45,808 nucleotides of DNA from a virus. The notes under the pieces were generated by a model. The model had not been told where the DNA came from, searched no databases, and saw nothing but the letters and a program-made list of their open reading frames with translations. The position numbers and the translations under genes were made by a program. Positions 8,072 to 16,659 of this stretch are shown here, one piece after another; the stretch's first letter is position 1; each line of letters opens with the position of its first letter. The stretch is taken from positions 1 through 45,808 of IMG/VR virus record IMGVR_UViG_3300006737_000057; one strand, 5' to 3'.

Positions 8072-9457
8072 ATGAATATTATTCAACAACAGGAACTAGC
8101 TAGAAACTCAAGTGAACAGCAATTAATAAGTTTAGCTGAACAACCTAATCCTAGTATCATGCCCCCTTATCTAGTAACAAGTGAACTAATGCGTCGTAAG
8201 ACTGTACGCGATAAAATGGCTCAAGCTCCTCAACAAACTGTTTCTGAAGAAGTATTGACTAAAGCTATTCAAGATAATCAACCTATGGGTATAGGAGCAT
8301 TAACAAATCAAATACAGGCTCCAATGGTTCCTCAAGAAGAAGTAATGACAGAGTCAATTACAGAAACCGGAGTAGCTAATTTACCTGCACCAAACATAGG
8401 ACAGAACTATGCAGGTGGCGGTATTATAGGTTTTGCAAATGGTGGAACGGCTGTAGTTCCTTATACAGGTCCTGGAACAGCTATGGTTCCTTACACTTCA
8501 CCAGGAGGAGCTATGGTTCCTTACACTCCACCAGCAGCTCCAGCTCAACCAGGATTTTTTAATAAATTACTTAAAGGTGGGTTAGGTTTAGTTAAAAGAC
8601 ATCCTTATATAGCAGGCGGATTAGGAATAGCATCTATACTTGGGTTAACAGGTGATGACGAAGAAGAAGCACCTCCAATAGCACCTCTCCCAGAGTCAAT
8701 GTTTGTGGATACAACACCAGTAGACTATACTCCAAAAATAGATTTTAGTGGTATGACAATAGAAGATACAACAGCTTATGGAAACAAAATGATGGAAGAC
8801 CATAAAGCACGAATGGGAGTAGACCCTTTTGCTGCTAAACGTCAAGAAAAATTAGCTGCTTTAGAAGCAGATATTGGTGATTCTGATGATGCATTAAACA
8901 TGGCTCTTATACGAGGTGGTTTAGGTATGGCTTCAGGAGATTCTCAAAACTTTTTAACTAACTTAGCTTCAGGATTAACTGAAGGTGTTGATGCATATGT
9001 AGCTGAAGATGACAAACAAACTCAACAAGAAATGGATTTATTTGCACTACGAAGTGAAATAGCTGCAGCTGAAAGAGCTGAACAAATAGCTATTGCTACT
9101 ACAGGTACTAATAGTCAAGCTACCGCTGAAGCTAATAATAGAAAAGTAGAATTGAAAAAAATTGAGGTTGAACTTGGACAACAAGAAATTGATGCAAGAG
9201 TTGCTACATCAAGTAATAGCGCTGCTGTACAAGCTCAAAAAGCTATACTTGAAATAGAAGATATATTAAATAAAAACCCTATGTTTTCTATGGCTGCTAT
9301 GGACCCTAAAATAAAAGCGCTAAAAGATGCTGAAAGAGCAGAATTATATAGACTAAGAGGATTAGACCAACGTACTTTAAACATGGCTGCGGCAGGAATA
9401 TCTGGAGGTCAACAACCAATGTATCAAGGTTTCTCAGCAACTGAAATAGTAGAGTAA
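8072..9457 (+). CDS. Virion structural protein with internal VPYT repeats
   Basis: The 461-residue protein shows an N-terminal Gln-rich helix, then YAGGGIIGFANGGT, three tandem ten-residue units containing VPYT (about residues 127-156) and a short hydrophobic segment (HPYIAGGLGIASILGL, about 180-195) that could be membrane-active. A long helical Gln/Glu/Ala stretch follows (about 310-410). The motif GGxxGFANGG occurs in other large virion proteins of marine phages as I recall. It starts two codons behind the previous gene and ends seven bases before the giant gene, so the two are probably co-translated parts of one internal structure. Confidence 0.6.
   Translation: MNIIQQQELARNSSEQQLISLAEQPNPSIMPPYLVTSELMRRKTVRDKMAQAPQQTVSEEVLTKAIQDNQPMGIGALTNQIQAPMVPQEEVMTESITETGVANLPAPNIGQNYAGGGIIGFANGGTAVVPYTGPGTAMVPYTSPGGAMVPYTPPAAPAQPGFFNKLLKGGLGLVKRHPYIAGGLGIASILGLTGDDEEEAPPIAPLPESMFVDTTPVDYTPKIDFSGMTIEDTTAYGNKMMEDHKARMGVDPFAAKRQEKLAALEADIGDSDDALNMALIRGGLGMASGDSQNFLTNLASGLTEGVDAYVAEDDKQTQQEMDLFALRSEIAAAERAEQIAIATTGTNSQATAEANNRKVELKKIEVELGQQEIDARVATSSNSAAVQAQKAILEIEDILNKNPMFSMAAMDPKIKALKDAERAELYRLRGLDQRTLNMAAAGISGGQQPMYQGFSATEIVE
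8450..8539 (+). repeat. Three tandem 30-bp units within a virion gene
   Basis: The units at 8450-8479, 8480-8509 and 8510-8539 each encode ten residues containing VPYT. Units two and three are the most alike at their first 18 bases. The repeat keeps the frame and is probably a flexible Pro-rich linker. Confidence 0.85.
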
Positions 9458-9464
9458 ATTTATC

Positions 9465-12400
9465 ATGCCTATATTTGAAGTAACAAATCCTCAAGGCAAA
9501 AAATACCGAGTAAACGCTCCTGATGGGGCTACTCAAGATGATGCTATTCGTTATATAGCTTCCCAACAATCACAACCTCAACAACCAACAGACTTTGCTG
9601 CTAATCCTAGACAATTAAAAGAAGGAGAAGGTAGCGATTTCTTCCGTGGTATTGGTCAATATACTGACCAGTATGGCGGTATTATGGGTGGAGCTAAAAT
9701 GTTAGCTGGTAAACTTACTGGCTCTGATGATTTAATTGAATCTGGATTAAAACAATATAGAAAATCTGAAGCTGCTGTAGGTAAACGAGGAGTTAAAAAA
9801 ACCGATAGTTTTACTGGAGCATTAGATGAAGGTTTAGGAGCTGTACTTACTGAGTTTATACCATACATAGCAGGTCAAGGTGTAGGTATGATAGGAGAAG
9901 CTTTTCTTACTGCAGGCGCTGGAGCGTTAGTAGGTGGGGCAGCTGCTCCTGGTGTTGGAGCCGCTCCTGGTTTAGTAAGTGGTTTTATTGGTCGTAAATT
10001 TTTAAAAGACGGAATACTAGACGAAGCTAAAAAATTAAGTGGTACTGCTAGAAAAGAATTTCTTAGAAATGAAGTTGCAAAACAATTAGCTACAACAGAA
10101 GGTAGAGATTTAATTAAAAAAGGATTTAGTGACTTAGGTAAAACAAGTGGTTTAACCTACATGGCTGGTAAGTTTGGTGCAGGTGAAATAACCGGCAGAG
10201 CAGTTGATGAAGCACTAGCTGCTAATCCTGATTCTACAGACCAACTAGAAATAATTAAAGGTTTAAATACAGGTAAACTAGCCGCGTTAAGTGCTGGTCA
10301 CGCATTAGCTGATTACTTCTTCTTAAAAATTGGCTTAGGCTCATTAGATGCATTACCTACAGCTCAAGCAAATAGAGTAGCTGCTATCTTTACAAACATA
10401 GGAGTTACAGGATTAAAAGAAGCACCTATTGAAGCAGTGCAAACTTTACTAGAAAGAGAAGGTGCTAACTTACCACTGGCTAATAAAGAAGCTCTTGAAG
10501 AGTATGTCAATGCAGCTGCGGCTGGATTCTTTATGCCAATCATTCCTGCTACTGTAGGTGGAGTTAGAACCCCACTTACTACGGACCCTAAAGCAGAACC
10601 AGGGGATGCTACTCCTGATTCTTCTATACCAGTTACTGACCCCCCTCAAGATGGAAAAGCAACAGAAGAACAAAAACAAGCTGTAAGAGATGCTAACGCA
10701 GCTGCCGCTGGAACTGCAGCTGGTTCTAGTATAGCCGCTGCAAAACCAGACCCCCTTGCTATAGAAGACAAAGCTAAAGATGTTATAGCTTTACCTGACG
10801 AAACGGAAGCAGAAGAAACTCAAGATGTTATAGCTTTACCTGACGAAACAATAACAGAAACAGAAGCAGTGGTAGAAGAATCAGCTCCTGTACAAAGAGA
10901 TATGTTTGACAAAGATGAAATGAAAATTAAAAAGGGAGATAGTCTAGATGAAATGCTAGCTAAATCACCTGGAATGAGAGTGCTTTTAGAAAATAATTTA
11001 AAAGCAATAAAAGAAGAAAATGAAAAAAAAGCAAAAGAAGAACAAATACGGTTTTCTACCTTTATAAAAGAAATAAAAGAGGAAGATAGTTTAGAAGTTG
11101 TTAAAGCTAAAAACAAATTAGCAAAAGCACAAATTGCTCAAAAAGAAAAAGACAAAAAAGAAATTGACAAAGCAAACGAAAAAATAAATAAAGGTGAAAA
11201 ATTAAAAACATTTGATGAATTACCTGACACTATTACTAAAGAAGATGAAGCTGTATATAAAGCAAAAGAAGAATTAGAACAAGCAAAAGCTAGCCAAGCT
11301 GTAGAAATGTCAGGTGTTAAAAATATGGTTCAAGCAGAAAATGACGCTAGAACAGCTAGGGTTAAAGAAGCTTTAGAACAAAATAAAAGATTAGAAAAAG
11401 CAAGAGAAAAACAAACAGAAGAGTCTGTAGAATTTACAGGTCCAACACAAGATAGAGCTCAAGCTATAACTCGTGCAGGATTACCTTCTCAACCTCAAAC
11501 TCAAGAAGAAAGAGATTCACAAGTTAGAGCGCAAGATTATTATAACAAGATACTTAATGCACGAGAACAAAGAAGATTAGGTCCGCAAGAAATTTCTCCA
11601 AAAAGTAGAGTATTTAAAGAAGAAATAGGTCTTGACCTTACTGCAAAAGGACGAGTCCCAGCAACAAATAAAGCTAAACAAAATGCTCGTAAGTTTATAA
11701 AAAATAATAATTTAGAAAATACTCATGGAATTCAAGAAGTAAAAAATGATAACGGAGTTACAACCGCTGTTACTGTAGAAGAAAAAATAGAAGTACCTGA
11801 TATTTTAAATGCAAAAAATAAAGTCTTACAAAGAGAGTCCGGATATGAAAATTTAAGTAGTCTTATTTATTTAATGCAACCTAATGTAAACGCTAATAAT
11901 AATCAAGAATTAAGAAGTATTATAGAAAATAATATTCCTGGTAAACAATTTGAATATCTTACTAGAGATACAAAAGCTTTTGGAAAAGCATTAAATAAAA
12001 TAGCAGATAAAGTTAAACAAAAACAAGAAGAAGGTAAAAAAACAACTACAGAACAAGCAACAGAAAAAGCTAGAGAACTTTATGAAATATCATTAGATAA
12101 GGGTGCAGCAACTTATAACGTAACACCTGCAAGTGAATTGCAAGCAAGAGGCTATGCTAGAAAAGAAACAAGGTCTACAACACCTAGTGTTGCAAGGCAA
12201 GAAAAACTTTTTTATAAAAACAACCCAGTTGCTAGAAGAGCTTTACTAACAAAAAATACAGAACTTAATGCAGATTTAAGTGAAGCAGGAACAGCTACTA
12301 AAGCTTTAAAAATAATTGAAAATTTTGTTAAAAATTTAATAGGGGTAAACAAACAAGGTAAAACTGTTAAAAATAGAAAAAATAAATTTGGGTTTAGAAA

Positions 12401-15400
12401 TTTAGGTAATTTAACTCAAATGCAAAATGTATTAGCAGAAACGTTTGCTAACTTACCTGGATTAGATAAAACTAAATTTGTAGTAAGTAAGAAAATGAAG
12501 AAAGGGGTGAAGGGCACCTATAACACTAAGACAGATACTATTACTATCTCAGAACAAAACGCTACTCTTGAAACTATGTTTCATGAAATGACTCATGCTG
12601 CTACTACCAATGAACTTTCTAAACATGTAGATGTTAAAACAGGTGAAGCACTTACAGACACAGGTAGAAAATTAGTTAAAATACTTTCAGCTGCTAGAAC
12701 TGCAGATACTAAAGACAGGTTTAAAAATGAATTATCTAATATGGATGAGTTTGTAACTGAAGCTATAAATAACCCTACCTTCCAAAGATTTTTAGCAGAC
12801 CAAAAAAATGTATTACCCGCACCTCCTACAATACAAAAACTATGGGCTAACTTTGTAAATGCTGTGCAAGAAATGCTAGGAATGAATATTGAGTTCACTC
12901 TTCTTAATGATGTATTAGCTGTTGCTCCTAGTTTAATAGTTGGTTCTAATAAAACTGAACAAGGTAAGCAGCCTCAAAGAACCTTATATCAAAAAGAAAA
13001 CGCAACACTTCATAATGACCAAGCAAAACACAATAGACGCACAACCGGAAATATATTTAAAAAAATGTACGATGGCGTAAGAGATGCATGGGACGGAGGA
13101 GAAAGCACTTTTAATAATTTTGTTACTCAAGTACAAAACCAATCTCATAAAATTAAAAAGCTTCAAGAAAACATGGAGCGTGCAGGTTTATTAATAATAG
13201 CGGACGGCACCAATACTGATACATATAACGATATATATAACTCAATGGTGACATCATTTGGTAAAGCTTCTCTTTTAGTACGAGATGTATTGCAAACCCC
13301 CATGGAAAATTTTGGAGAAGCTCTTAGAGAATACAAAGAACTAACTGCAAAATTAGGGGAGAGTAAAGATTTATCTCAAGGTAAATTAGTTAATTACTTT
13401 ACTGCTCTTCATGAACCTGAAAGAAGGTTTATAAAGTATATGCAAAAAGTACCTTTAAGTAAAGAAGCATTTATAGAATTTACTGATTTAACCACAGGAC
13501 AAAAAAGAACTTTATCTCCTGCTGATGTTAGAGATGTAATATTTTCACAGATAGCAAGTAAAAAATTAACACCAGCTCAGCTTAAACAATACAGAACAGA
13601 TTTAGAAACTCTTACAAATGTGAATACCAGAATTGATGGTAAACCTACTATAGATAAATTAGATGGAGAGCCTTCTGATATAAAAACAGTTGATATAAAT
13701 GCTGATGAGTTTAAAGTAACTAAATTTTCTGCTCAAGAAGTACAAAACTTAAGAGATGAATATTTTGCGCTTCAAAGTAGCAACCCTGAAGTATGGAATG
13801 CTATACAAAAAATTAAAGATAACATGAAAACTATACAAGATTTAACTAAGCAGTTTAACAGAAACAGTAATTATGCTAGTGAATTATCTGACCAAGTAAT
13901 TGATTTTTATGGATGGGAAAACTATATTCCAATAAAAGGACAACAACAGTCAGGTGATAAAGCAGATTCACAATACGAAATAGATGGTGAAATGGTATCA
14001 GGAGATTTAAGAAGAATGGAGTCTTCATTTGAAGGTAATCTTGGAGAAGCAGAAAATCCTTTTATTCAAATACTTATAGATTCAACCACAGCTGCGCAAC
14101 GACAAGGCCGTCTTGGGTTAACACAAGCTATTAAAAACGCTATTCTTAACCCTATAAAATATACTGATAATGTTACAGGAAAAGAAATAGAAACAACTGC
14201 TATTAATGGTGAAGTCTTAGCAACTTACACTTTTGAACAAAGGTATGGTAAAGGACTAAACGAACAAGCAGCTGCAGATATGAAAAAACTTTTAAAAGAC
14301 AAAAAGAATCTTGTTCATTACAATGCTGACGGTAGTATGAATGTTCTTAGAATTAAAGATGACAGTATAAACGAAGCAATTAAAACTACTTACCAAGACC
14401 AAAATAAATTTATGGAAGTGTTAGGAGACGCTACTTCCTTTATAGGTCAAATGCATACTAGGTATAATTTATCTTTTGGAGTAACCAACTTTGTTCGTGA
14501 TTTCATTACAGCGGCTGGTATTATATCAGCAGAAAAAGGGTTTGGAACTTCAGCAAGTTTTCTTTCACAAATATCTGACCAAGTAGCAAGACGTGGTATG
14601 AAAGACTCAGCTAAAATGAGTTGGATGTATAGCCAAAATCAAATGGAGAAAATGAGAAAGTATGTTAATGATGAAAAAGCTAAAGGCAATACATACCCTG
14701 AAGATTACTTACAATATCTAGAACAAGGTGGAATGATAGCTTATTCAATGGGTCTTTCAACAGACAGAGCTTTTGAAAAATTAAACAAAACAATAGAAGT
14801 AACAAAGATAGCAAAAACAAAAGAACAGATTACAAGCTTCTTTGATGGGTATATGGCTACGTTTGAATTAGCTACTCGTGTAGCTGCGTATAGAACAATT
14901 AGAGATAATTATATTTCAAAAAACGCTCCAGGAATACCAAGAGACCAAGTGCCTGATAATATATTACAAGCTGCTAAAAGAGAAGGTACAGTTTATGCTA
15001 AACGTTTAGCTAACTTTGAAGAGATTGGAAAACAAGGACAAAACTTAGGTGCACTCTTTATGTTCTTCAGACCTAGTGCAACAGGTGCAGTTCGTTCAAT
15101 AGATGCTCTTTCTCCTGGTTTTGTATCTATGGAAAGTGCAGAAAGAACTTTACCAGATATTATTAAACGTAATCCTGAAGCACTAAATAACTGGAGAAAA
15201 GACTATCAAACTAGAGGTGAAACAGCTAGAGCTACTACCGCTGCTTTAGCAGGTGCAGGTGTAGCCCTTGTTTATCTATCTGCAATGTTGTCAGGAGATG
15301 ATGATGAAGGAAGAAATAGAATACTAACTGATGATTCTGCTAGATGGAATAGATACGCTAGGTTTGATATAAGTGGTATTACAGGCAGGAAAGGAGATGT

Positions 15401-16274
15401 ATTTCAAATACCGTTTGGTTTTGGAATGTCAGGAATTATGGCTATAGGTTCTCAGGTAGCATTAGCAGCTTCTTCTCAAGAAAACTCATTAGCTCATGGA
15501 GTAGGTAACATGGTAGAAATAACATTAGATTCGTTTTTACCGCTTCCAATATCAAGAATGAGTCCTATTGATAATCCTATGCAGTTTTTATTTACTTCTT
15601 TCATGCCAACAATAGCTAGACCGCCTTTAGAATATACTTTAAATTTAAACACTTTCGGGCAACCAATTTATAGAGGTAGTATTTATGGCTCTTCTCGTTT
15701 TGGAGATGCTTATGCAGGTGGTGATTCAGTTGGACAATTGTATAAAAATGCTTCAATAAATATGGCAGAATTAACTAATGGTGCAGTTGATGTATCTCCT
15801 AATACTATTGCTTTTTGGACTAATGCTTATGTGGATGGAGCAGCGAGATTAGTGTCAAATCTTACAGGATTAGGATATACTATAATGGGAGAAAAAGATT
15901 TTGAGGTTAAATATGATACTCAATTATTTAATAGTTTCTTTAGTAGAGTATCAGACATAGATGCTAGAGCTTATGCAAGAACTAAAAAAGAGGTAGATAA
16001 AACTAGGGCTCGTATTAATCTATTTAAAGACGTTAATGCAAAAGAATATTTAGACTATATGAAAGCTAATCCCTATGCTTTAGCTACTGTTACTTCTTTT
16101 GATAAAATGAATGCCCAGCTAAATAAGTTAAATGCTCAAGCAAATATTGTGCGTAGAACTCCTGGGTTAAGTCCTAAAGAAAGAAGAGAAAGATTAGACA
16201 TTATCAAACAATATCAATTAATGCTTAAGAAAGGAATAAGTGCGCAAATAGAATTTATGCAATCATACAACTAG
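9465..16274 (+). CDS. Giant polyvalent virion protein with HExxH metallopeptidase motif
   Basis: At 2269 residues this is by far the largest gene. It opens with a short module seen in other phage giants (VTNPQGKKYRVNAPDGAT). Residues about 130-185 and 340-365 are hydrophobic/Gly-rich. A long charged coiled-coil region spans about 400-700. Residues 1040-1044 read HEMTH, a zinc-metallopeptidase signature, followed about 50 residues later by MDEFVTEA, which could supply the third ligand. The C-terminal third includes FFRPSATGAVRSIDAL and a membrane-like helix (ALAGAGVALVYLSAML), matching my memory of large polyvalent-protein (LPD) domains. Being last in the internal-protein cassette, it is probably packaged and ejected with DNA. 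I find no lytic transglycosylase or RNA polymerase motif. Confidence 0.7.
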   Translation: MPIFEVTNPQGKKYRVNAPDGATQDDAIRYIASQQSQPQQPTDFAANPRQLKEGEGSDFFRGIGQYTDQYGGIMGGAKMLAGKLTGSDDLIESGLKQYRKSEAAVGKRGVKKTDSFTGALDEGLGAVLTEFIPYIAGQGVGMIGEAFLTAGAGALVGGAAAPGVGAAPGLVSGFIGRKFLKDGILDEAKKLSGTARKEFLRNEVAKQLATTEGRDLIKKGFSDLGKTSGLTYMAGKFGAGEITGRAVDEALAANPDSTDQLEIIKGLNTGKLAALSAGHALADYFFLKIGLGSLDALPTAQANRVAAIFTNIGVTGLKEAPIEAVQTLLEREGANLPLANKEALEEYVNAAAAGFFMPIIPATVGGVRTPLTTDPKAEPGDATPDSSIPVTDPPQDGKATEEQKQAVRDANAAAAGTAAGSSIAAAKPDPLAIEDKAKDVIALPDETEAEETQDVIALPDETITETEAVVEESAPVQRDMFDKDEMKIKKGDSLDEMLAKSPGMRVLLENNLKAIKEENEKKAKEEQIRFSTFIKEIKEEDSLEVVKAKNKLAKAQIAQKEKDKKEIDKANEKINKGEKLKTFDELPDTITKEDEAVYKAKEELEQAKASQAVEMSGVKNMVQAENDARTARVKEALEQNKRLEKAREKQTEESVEFTGPTQDRAQAITRAGLPSQPQTQEERDSQVRAQDYYNKILNAREQRRLGPQEISPKSRVFKEEIGLDLTAKGRVPATNKAKQNARKFIKNNNLENTHGIQEVKNDNGVTTAVTVEEKIEVPDILNAKNKVLQRESGYENLSSLIYLMQPNVNANNNQELRSIIENNIPGKQFEYLTRDTKAFGKALNKIADKVKQKQEEGKKTTTEQATEKARELYEISLDKGAATYNVTPASELQARGYARKETRSTTPSVARQEKLFYKNNPVARRALLTKNTELNADLSEAGTATKALKIIENFVKNLIGVNKQGKTVKNRKNKFGFRNLGNLTQMQNVLAETFANLPGLDKTKFVVSKKMKKGVKGTYNTKTDTITISEQNATLETMFHEMTHAATTNELSKHVDVKTGEALTDTGRKLVKILSAARTADTKDRFKNELSNMDEFVTEAINNPTFQRFLADQKNVLPAPPTIQKLWANFVNAVQEMLGMNIEFTLLNDVLAVAPSLIVGSNKTEQGKQPQRTLYQKENATLHNDQAKHNRRTTGNIFKKMYDGVRDAWDGGESTFNNFVTQVQNQSHKIKKLQENMERAGLLIIADGTNTDTYNDIYNSMVTSFGKASLLVRDVLQTPMENFGEALREYKELTAKLGESKDLSQGKLVNYFTALHEPERRFIKYMQKVPLSKEAFIEFTDLTTGQKRTLSPADVRDVIFSQIASKKLTPAQLKQYRTDLETLTNVNTRIDGKPTIDKLDGEPSDIKTVDINADEFKVTKFSAQEVQNLRDEYFALQSSNPEVWNAIQKIKDNMKTIQDLTKQFNRNSNYASELSDQVIDFYGWENYIPIKGQQQSGDKADSQYEIDGEMVSGDLRRMESSFEGNLGEAENPFIQILIDSTTAAQRQGRLGLTQAIKNAILNPIKYTDNVTGKEIETTAINGEVLATYTFEQRYGKGLNEQAAADMKKLLKDKKNLVHYNADGSMNVLRIKDDSINEAIKTTYQDQNKFMEVLGDATSFIGQMHTRYNLSFGVTNFVRDFITAAGIISAEKGFGTSASFLSQISDQVARRGMKDSAKMSWMYSQNQMEKMRKYVNDEKAKGNTYPEDYLQYLEQGGMIAYSMGLSTDRAFEKLNKTIEVTKIAKTKEQITSFFDGYMATFELATRVAAYRTIRDNYISKNAPGIPRDQVPDNILQAAKREGTVYAKRLANFEEIGKQGQNLGALFMFFRPSATGAVRSIDALSPGFVSMESAERTLPDIIKRNPEALNNWRKDYQTRGETARATTAALAGAGVALVYLSAMLSGDDDEGRNRILTDDSARWNRYARFDISGITGRKGDVFQIPFGFGMSGIMAIGSQVALAASSQENSLAHGVGNMVEITLDSFLPLPISRMSPIDNPMQFLFTSFMPTIARPPLEYTLNLNTFGQPIYRGSIYGSSRFGDAYAGGDSVGQLYKNASINMAELTNGAVDVSPNTIAFWTNAYVDGAARLVSNLTGLGYTIMGEKDFEVKYDTQLFNSFFSRVSDIDARAYARTKKEVDKTRARINLFKDVNAKEYLDYMKANPYALATVTSFDKMNAQLNKLNAQANIVRRTPGLSPKERRERLDIIKQYQLMLKKGISAQIEFMQSYN
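10777..10849 (+). repeat. Perfect 28-bp direct repeat inside the giant gene
   Basis: Identical copies lie at 10777-10804 and 10822-10849, in the same frame and 45 bp apart start to start. Each encodes DVIALPDET in an acidic linker. This looks like a recent in-frame duplication in a region tolerant of length change. Confidence 0.9.
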
Positions 16275-16283
16275 GAGAAAATT

Positions 16284-16457
16284 ATGGTAGATGATTTAAC
16301 AAACCTACAACTAGAAAAAGCTTTACAGTATTTATATTCTCCTACTACAAGCAGAATACCTGAAATTTTAAAAAGTTTAACTGCGACTCAATGGGCAGCG
16401 GTAGAACTTATTGCTACGCAACTTGAAGAAGAACGTGTAGTATCTACAGTACATTAA
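16284..16457 (+). CDS. Small helical protein closing the late operon
   Basis: This 57-residue ORF begins MVDDLTNLQLEKALQYL behind an AGGAGA ribosome site at 16274-16279, nine bases after the giant gene stops. The spacing and ribosome site argue that it is real. It has an amphipathic helix, a Pro-containing turn and a second Leu/Glu-rich helix, with no known motif. Its stop faces the stop of the leftward operon with one base between them, and no obvious bidirectional terminator hairpin is visible there. Confidence 0.65.
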   Translation: MVDDLTNLQLEKALQYLYSPTTSRIPEILKSLTATQWAAVELIATQLEEERVVSTVH

Positions 16458-16458
16458 A

Positions 16459-16659
16459 TTATTTTACTCTCCATACTTGAACTCCCATACAATTATTTTT
16501 TTGAGTAATAAAAGATTTAATTTTTACTTGAGCTCGTTTAGCTCCTGAATCAATAGCATAGATAAGAGGAGATGGCTTTAATGTAGGTATAAAAAAACTA
16601 TCTCCTATTTCCATATTTTCAAAAGGAAGCACCCACTCAGGCTCATTATGAAGCCTCAT
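16459..16659 (-). CDS. Small conserved phage protein (EIGDSFFIP motif), function unknown
   Basis: I chose the ATG at 16659 because AAGGAA stands eight bases before it. An ATG at 16683 would add eight residues but has no ribosome site. The 66 residues read as a short domain: an N-terminal LPFENMEIGDSFFIPTL strand-turn, a helix, and a C-terminal basic strand ending VQVWRVK. Proteins with a GDSFFhP...VRVWR pattern are common small phage ORFs next to replication genes, possibly nucleic-acid binding because of their basic end. It is the last gene of the long leftward operon and overlaps the primase-helicase end by 14 bases. Confidence 0.6.
   Translation of the reverse strand: MRLHNEPEWVLPFENMEIGDSFFIPTLKPSPLIYAIDSGAKRAQVKIKSFITQKNNCMGVQVWRVK

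Noticed and set aside
9465-16274. Virion-packaged RNA polymerase of the N4 type in the giant protein
   Set aside because: The size invites this idea, but none of the N4 vRNAP motifs was seen and the gene has a metallopeptidase motif and LPD-like ends.
16440-16520. Bidirectional terminator between the convergent operons
   Set aside because: The stops are one base apart and I find no stem with flanking T-runs around them.
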